Both the position numbers and the translations under genes were made by a program. The notes beneath the pieces are model-generated. The model searched no databases. It saw only the letters and a program-made list of their open reading frames with translations, and had not been told where the DNA came from. Below, piece by piece: positions 59,004 to 64,000 of a stretch of DNA of 64,000 nucleotides (position 1 is the stretch's first letter; each line of letters opens with the position of its first letter). Location of the stretch: the NCBI GenBank assembly GCA_018894105.1, contig CM032128.1, positions 22,301,001-22,365,000 of the forward strand. Reading direction: 5' to 3'. The DNA is from Jacaranda mimosifolia. Its lineage: Eukaryota; Streptophyta; Magnoliopsida; Lamiales; Bignoniaceae.

Positions 59004-61455
59004 GATTGAATGATGTAATATGAAATAAATGGTATGATTTCATCTAAGAAAATACTTCTAACTAAATTTGGGGGATTAGTTCTGATTTCATTAGTAATTC
59101 TACAACTCAAAACATTGTACATATTTACGTTTTATTCTATTGGATATTGTTTCTTATTTAATTTGTTGATGACATTTCTAGATCCTTATAAATTAAATCT
59201 CAACCTTAATTATTTTTTTCTGTGTGTCAAACATACATCTATTAGTTGGGTTTGAATTTCACTAAAATGAGTAAATTATTACAATATGTGAGACACGATA
59301 TCTATTTTGTTATTAATCTACTATTGTTAAAGCTCTTTACACATGCTTGGTCTTGATAGTTGTAGGCTTAATCTTGGAAAGCCCATAATTTGGGGCCCCC
59401 AAGGTTACTATATAAATATTGGTTGGGTCCTTCCTATATTCTACGTTCTATTATTACTTAAGCATGGTCAAAAAGAGAAAAGATCTAGTCAATGTTGATT
59501 TTCGCAATCAACAAGTCACTTCAATCATCGAATTCAATAGCTAAAGTAGGTATGATGTATTTACTGACATATATGGTGTTTTTAGCTCATTGTGTATGAT
59601 TCACAAATACGCATTATTTTGTCCCTTAAGGCTCCATGTAGATTTTTTTTTTATAAAAAATTAAATTTATTATTGTAGATCTATATTCAAAATGAGTTTT
59701 AGCCTATTCAAACTAAATAATTTGAGATATTAAAAATATAATCTTTCGTACTAATAAATCGTCAAAACGATTGAATTAATAGTCTTACAAATAAAACCAA
59801 TTCTTTAAATATATGGACTTTATTATATATTTCAAGACAATTCATAAATTTATTTATAACAATATCTCTTTCATTTGCTATTTTTGTTTTATTTTTTTTA
59901 GTCAAATCATAAAACAACATCGCATTCAACTAGCCTTTATTTTTATTTCCAACAAGTAACATATAAGTCTATAAATAAATAAGCTAAGGCACATGCATTG
60001 GCAATAATGGTATAAAAGAAAGAAATATACTACTAGTAATATATATATATATATATATATATGATGACGCAATATGAAGTCCATAATGGGTTCTCATACT
60101 AGAGCACGCTCTCAAATAATTCAAATAATTTCAGTAATGAGTTTTGATTTGTCAATAGTTCTACAACTCAATACACTCCTATGCATTTATTTTTTATTCT
60201 TTTGGTTTATTGTTAAATTTGTTGATATTACACATAAAACCCAATTTTTCTACTATGAAGCCCCCAATATGTGAGGCACAACATATATATTGTTATTAAA
60301 CTACTAATGTTAAAGCTCTTTCAAACAAATTTGATTTTGATAGGTGGTGTAGGTTCAGTCCTAGAACATCATAATAGGAGAGCCACAAAGTTACGTTGTA
60401 TATATAAGCCCTTTCTCCATTATATGTGTTGATATTACTTGTATACACTCAGAGAAGGAGAAAATTCTAGTCAAATTCCATTGGTGCAATCATGAGTTGC
60501 ATTAATCATCCGATTCAATAGCTTAAACAGATATGTTATTAGTTAAGAACATGTTAGGAACATGATGTCCTTTTATTCATCATGAAGGATCTATAAAAGT
60601 GCTTTATTTTGCGGTTTAAAGTTCCATGATAGTCCATTCCGTCTAAATACTCAAAGTGATGATGGTATATTTACAATTGCACACAAGTTATATCCCAAAC
60701 AAAGTATTCAATTTGTGCTACTCAAAGTTCAATCTTTCATGCTAATCTATCACCATAATTCTTGCATTAACAGTTTTGCAAATTAAACCCAATTCTGTAG
60801 ATACATGGATTTAATTCTATGTTGCGCTACAAGTCTTAGTTTTTTCACTTATCATAGTTATAGAAATATAAATCATTTGTTAATTTTATTTTATGTCTTT
60901 TGGCTAATCATAAAATAGCATTAGAAAAAATCTTTATTCTTATTTCTTATAAGGTATATTCAATTCTACACATGAATGTGCATGATGCGTGCAGAGCAAT
61001 GATTGCCTAAAAGAAGGACTAATACCAATACGGAAAAAATAAATATTTTTATATATATTTGATGATCCAATATGAATTACATGATATAATCTCATATAAG
61101 AGAATACTCTTAAATAAATTTTAGCTATAAATTTTGATTCCTTTGTAGTTCTACCCTCAAAACATTTATCGGTATTTATTTTTCATTCGACTGAATATTT
61201 CTTCTTCATTTAATTTGTTGATGTGATTTGTGGACCCTTATATATTAAATTCCAACCTCAATTTTTTCTACTATGTGCCTGCTATACACTAATAATTGAG
61301 TATTGTTTTATCAGAATAGGCAAAATTGATATAGTATGTGAGGCAGAACATTTGATTTATTAACCCACTATTATTAAAGCTCTTTGGACAAACTTGGTTT
61401 AAATAGCTGATGCAGCTCAATCTTTGAAATCCCATTATCTGAGAGCTCTAAGATT

Positions 61456-61505
<50 letters not shown>

Positions 61506-63591
61506 TTGGCAATGTGCTTTCTTCATTGTACATTTTGATATTACATGTTCATAGTTGGTGAAGGAGAAAAGGTCTAGCCAAAGTTGTTTCGTGCAATCAC
61601 AAGTTACTTCAATCATCTAATACCATAAATAGGTATGATGTATTGATTAGTGCATGGTGTTTTTTGTCACATTATATGATATATAAATGTGCTTTGTTGG
61701 CCTTTAGGGTTCCAATTAGCTTCATTTATTCTATAGATTCAAAATTTGTTATTTCCTACACAAGTTCTATCTCATAAATATTAAGCAGTTTGTGGTACTA
61801 AAAGTACAATCTTTCCTACTAATAAATCATCGTAGATCTTGCATTTATAGTTTTGCAAATAAACTGAATCTTTAGATATATTGATGTACTTAATTACAAG
61901 TCATAATTCTATTGATTTTTTATTTATGGAAATACCATTTTTGTTAGCTAATTTTGTTTTTCTCTTCTAGACAGAGATCATAAAATATTATAGCATTCAA
62001 CTAGTATTTGTTCTTATTTCTTTTATTCTATATGTAAGTGTGTAAATTAATGGGTATGACACGTGCATTGGCAAAGATGAGTAAAAGACAACACCAATAG
62101 GAAAATATGCGTATATATATTTGATGATACTGATGAAGCAATATCATCTATGTTAGGATCTGGTAAAGCACACTCCGTAATAAATTTCAACCATAAATTT
62201 TTATTTTGTCAATAGTCTATAATTGAGTATATTCTATAAGGTAATATATACTCGTTAAATTTGTTGATATTATTTGTAAGTTCTTTATAAATTCAATTTT
62301 AACATTGATTTTTTGCCTTTGTACCTAACACATATATATAGTATGTGAGGCACAACATCTATTTTGTTATTAATTCACTATTGTTAAAATTATTTTGGAC
62401 AAACTTGATTTTAACAGCTAGTGTAGGTTTGGTCCTATAAAGCAACAACTGAAGCTAAGGATGAAATTCTCATTTTCTGAATTATGCAAGACCCTTGCTA
62501 AAAAGGGACATAAGATTACACTATGTATATGGATATTTTGTTCAAGTCCTTTTCCCACTCTGTGTTTATATTAATTGTCATTCAGAGAAGGATAAAAAGA
62601 TCCCGCTAATGTCAATTTTTGCAATCACGAGTTGCATCAATCATCTGAACCCAATGAGGGTTGTATCGATTGAGAACATGTTGTTCTTTTACTCATTGGG
62701 TATGATCTGTAAAAGTGTGTTATTTTTGGTTTAAGGTTTCATCATAGATTCAATTCAGCTAAAGTTCATTCAAATTTATGACGATGGATTTGCAGTTCTA
62801 TACAAGTTTTATACATACAAAGTAAGCAATATGTGCTATTGGGAGTTCTACCGTTCCTACTAATCTATCATCATAATTCTTGCATTAACAATATTGCAAA
62901 TTATACCCCATTCTTTAGATACATGGACATAATTCTATGTTAGGTAAAAATTTAAAAAGTTTTAATTCTGTCTTTTATATTTACAAAAATATAATTACTA
63001 TTGTTTACATTACTTTATCTTTTCTAGCTAATCACAAAACGATATAACATTTTAACTAGTATATATTTTTATTTCTTATACATCAAATGTAAGTTTGTAT
63101 ATAAAAGTGAAAGTACATGCACTAAAATGACTGGCTAAAAGAAGGGTAACTACCCATAAGAAAGAAAATGAATATGTTTTTTATGTATATATTTGATGAT
63201 GCACTACAAATTACATGACATGTTCTCATACAAGCGAACACTTTTAAATAAAATTCAGCTATGAATTGTAATTTCATTAGTAGTTCAACAACTCAAAAAG
63301 ATTTTTGTGTATTATGATTTTCGTGTTGTGTGATATTATTTTCTTAGTTAATATGTTGATGACATTTGTGGTACCTCATTTAATATGTTTTCTCAACTTC
63401 TTTTGCTATGAGTCTAACGTATATCTATTAATTGGGTTTTTTGCTTTATTAAAATACCTAAACTAATACATTATGTGAGACACAACATCTATTTTGTTGG
63501 TAACATATTATTGCTATAGCTTCTTGGACAAACTTGATCTTGATAGAGGGTATATGTTGAATCTTGGAAAGCCAATAATCGAGGGCCCTCT

Positions 63592-63624
63592 GGTTACTAT
63601 ATATATAGTATATATATAGTAACC
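63592..63624. repeat. 33 bp AT-rich palindrome at an array rearrangement point
   Basis: GGTTACTATATATATA, a central G, then the inverse complement ending TAGTAACC. Arms are 16 bp with perfect pairing. It lies in the GGTTAC-TATATATA part of the unit and is followed by a shortened copy, then a jump back to an earlier landmark at about 63711 (TATTTTGTTATTAACC), so part of the unit is duplicated here. Confidence 0.8.
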
Positions 63625-63914
63625 AAAGAAGGTTACTTGTCCACAGTCAAAGAAGAAAAAGATATTGCCAAAGTCATTTTGTGCAATAGCAAGTCACTTT
63701 AATCATCTTATTTTGTTATTAACCTATTACTATTAAAGCTCTTTGGATAGACTTGGTTTTGATATTTGATGTAAGCTCAAACTCAGAAAATCCATATTAG
63801 AGCAGCCTTAAGGTTACACTCTAAATATATTTGCCAGATCATTCATAAACACTATGTTCTAATATTACTTGTCTACATCAAAGAAAGAGAGAATGTATAA
63901 GAAAATATGATTCA

Positions 63915-64000
63915 TGTAATGTCCCATATTTTTCTTGTAATTATAAATAATTAATTGAGATTATTTAATTATTAGGGATAACTAAATCTTATTTCTTATA
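63915..64000. mobile_element. Possible start of an LTR element cut by the window end
   Basis: Array sequence breaks within its GATT(T/C)GTGCAATCACAAG block and continues as TGTAATGTCCCATATTTTTC followed by AT-rich DNA. The TGTAA-x-x-CCC head resembles the gypsy LTR head TGTAACACCC at 30033. Only 86 bases are visible, so this is a weak call; it could be another array variant. Confidence 0.3.

Larger units (their letters stand above)
52199..63914. repeat. Long-period tandem array (about 1 kb units), right part
   Basis: The array continues after the MULE with the same landmarks. The CAATATGAA-type landmark occurs at about 52203, 53120, 54176, 55466, 56116, 57099, 59006, 60061, 61058, 62129 and 63193. 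Spacings are about 917, 1056, 1290 (contains a 280 bp insert), 650 (deleted unit), 983, 1907 (contains an 890 bp element), 1055, 997, 1071 and 1064 bp, so the basic period is close to 1.0 kb. All units are in the same orientation. Most carry a short (TA)n tract just before the landmark or after the GGGAGGGCTCTAAGGTTAC-type block. No gene, tRNA or rRNA is found in any unit. The array continues to nearly the window edge. Confidence 0.9.

Noticed and set aside
40709..64000. The array as a ribosomal DNA spacer, organellar insert or chain of LTRs
   Set aside because: No rRNA, tRNA or organellar gene sequence is visible, and units lack TG...CA ends, primer-binding sites or coding domains between them.
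40709..64000. A CRISPR-like or bacterial repeat system
   Set aside because: The repeats are about 1 kb, degenerate and contiguous, in clearly plant DNA; there are no short direct repeats with unique spacers.
1..64000. tRNA, rRNA, snRNA or microRNA genes
   Set aside because: I found no cloverleaf-compatible tRNA sequence, rRNA blocks or conserved snRNA motifs; the palindrome at 52689-52776 is better explained as a mobile insertion with a target duplication than as a microRNA precursor.

Overview
The window is plant nuclear DNA, probably from a eudicot. It is AT-rich, has GT-AG introns, and is dominated by transposable elements of plant families. I see one credible host gene, one recognisable host-gene relic, a thick layer of nested mobile elements, and a long tandem array of about 1 kb units that fills the right third. 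I cannot name the species from the sequence alone.

Layout, left to right. (1) 1-8.4 kb: the end of a CACTA transposon (551-708), then a decayed Ty3/gypsy element on the minus strand (about 886-8365). Its integrase, RNase H, reverse transcriptase, protease and gag can still be read in pieces. A plus-strand LTR-like block carrying a 42 bp minisatellite sits between its primer-binding site and its 5' LTR. (2) 8.4-15.6 kb: the gene-bearing segment, with two MULE-type MITEs, an intronless minus-strand relic of a glycine-rich RRM protein, and an intact-looking six-exon Pumilio-type gene (12792-14976, 501 aa). (3) 15584-21084: a complete but inactivated Ty1/copia element on the minus strand with a perfect 5 bp target duplication (GGAAT) and a MITE in its upstream LTR. 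(4) 21-30 kb: intergenic DNA with a Helitron end pair, a (GAA)24 tract and a 3.08 kb non-autonomous CACTA element with a perfect AGA duplication (25797-28879). (5) 30033-39770: a Ty3/gypsy (Tekay/Del-like) element on the plus strand with TSD ATCAA. It has lost its integrase and the first third of its 3' LTR, and its reverse transcriptase is split by a hAT element with a perfect 8 bp TSD. (6) 40.7-64 kb: a degenerate head-to-tail array with a period of about 1.0 kb, interrupted by a 6.06 kb MULE with a dead transposase (46138-52198), a second MULE-like element, a palindromic insertion and at least two unidentified inserts.

The elements can be ordered in time by nesting. The array is older than the MULE, because the MULE target duplication is array consensus sequence, and the MULE is older than the Tourist-like MITE inside it. 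The gypsy element is older than its hAT insert, and the copia element is older than the MITE in its LTR. The most unusual feature is the long-period array, which I could not match to any family I know. All element boundaries given with a target duplication were read directly from the bases; family and clade names come from motif recognition and were not checked by database search.
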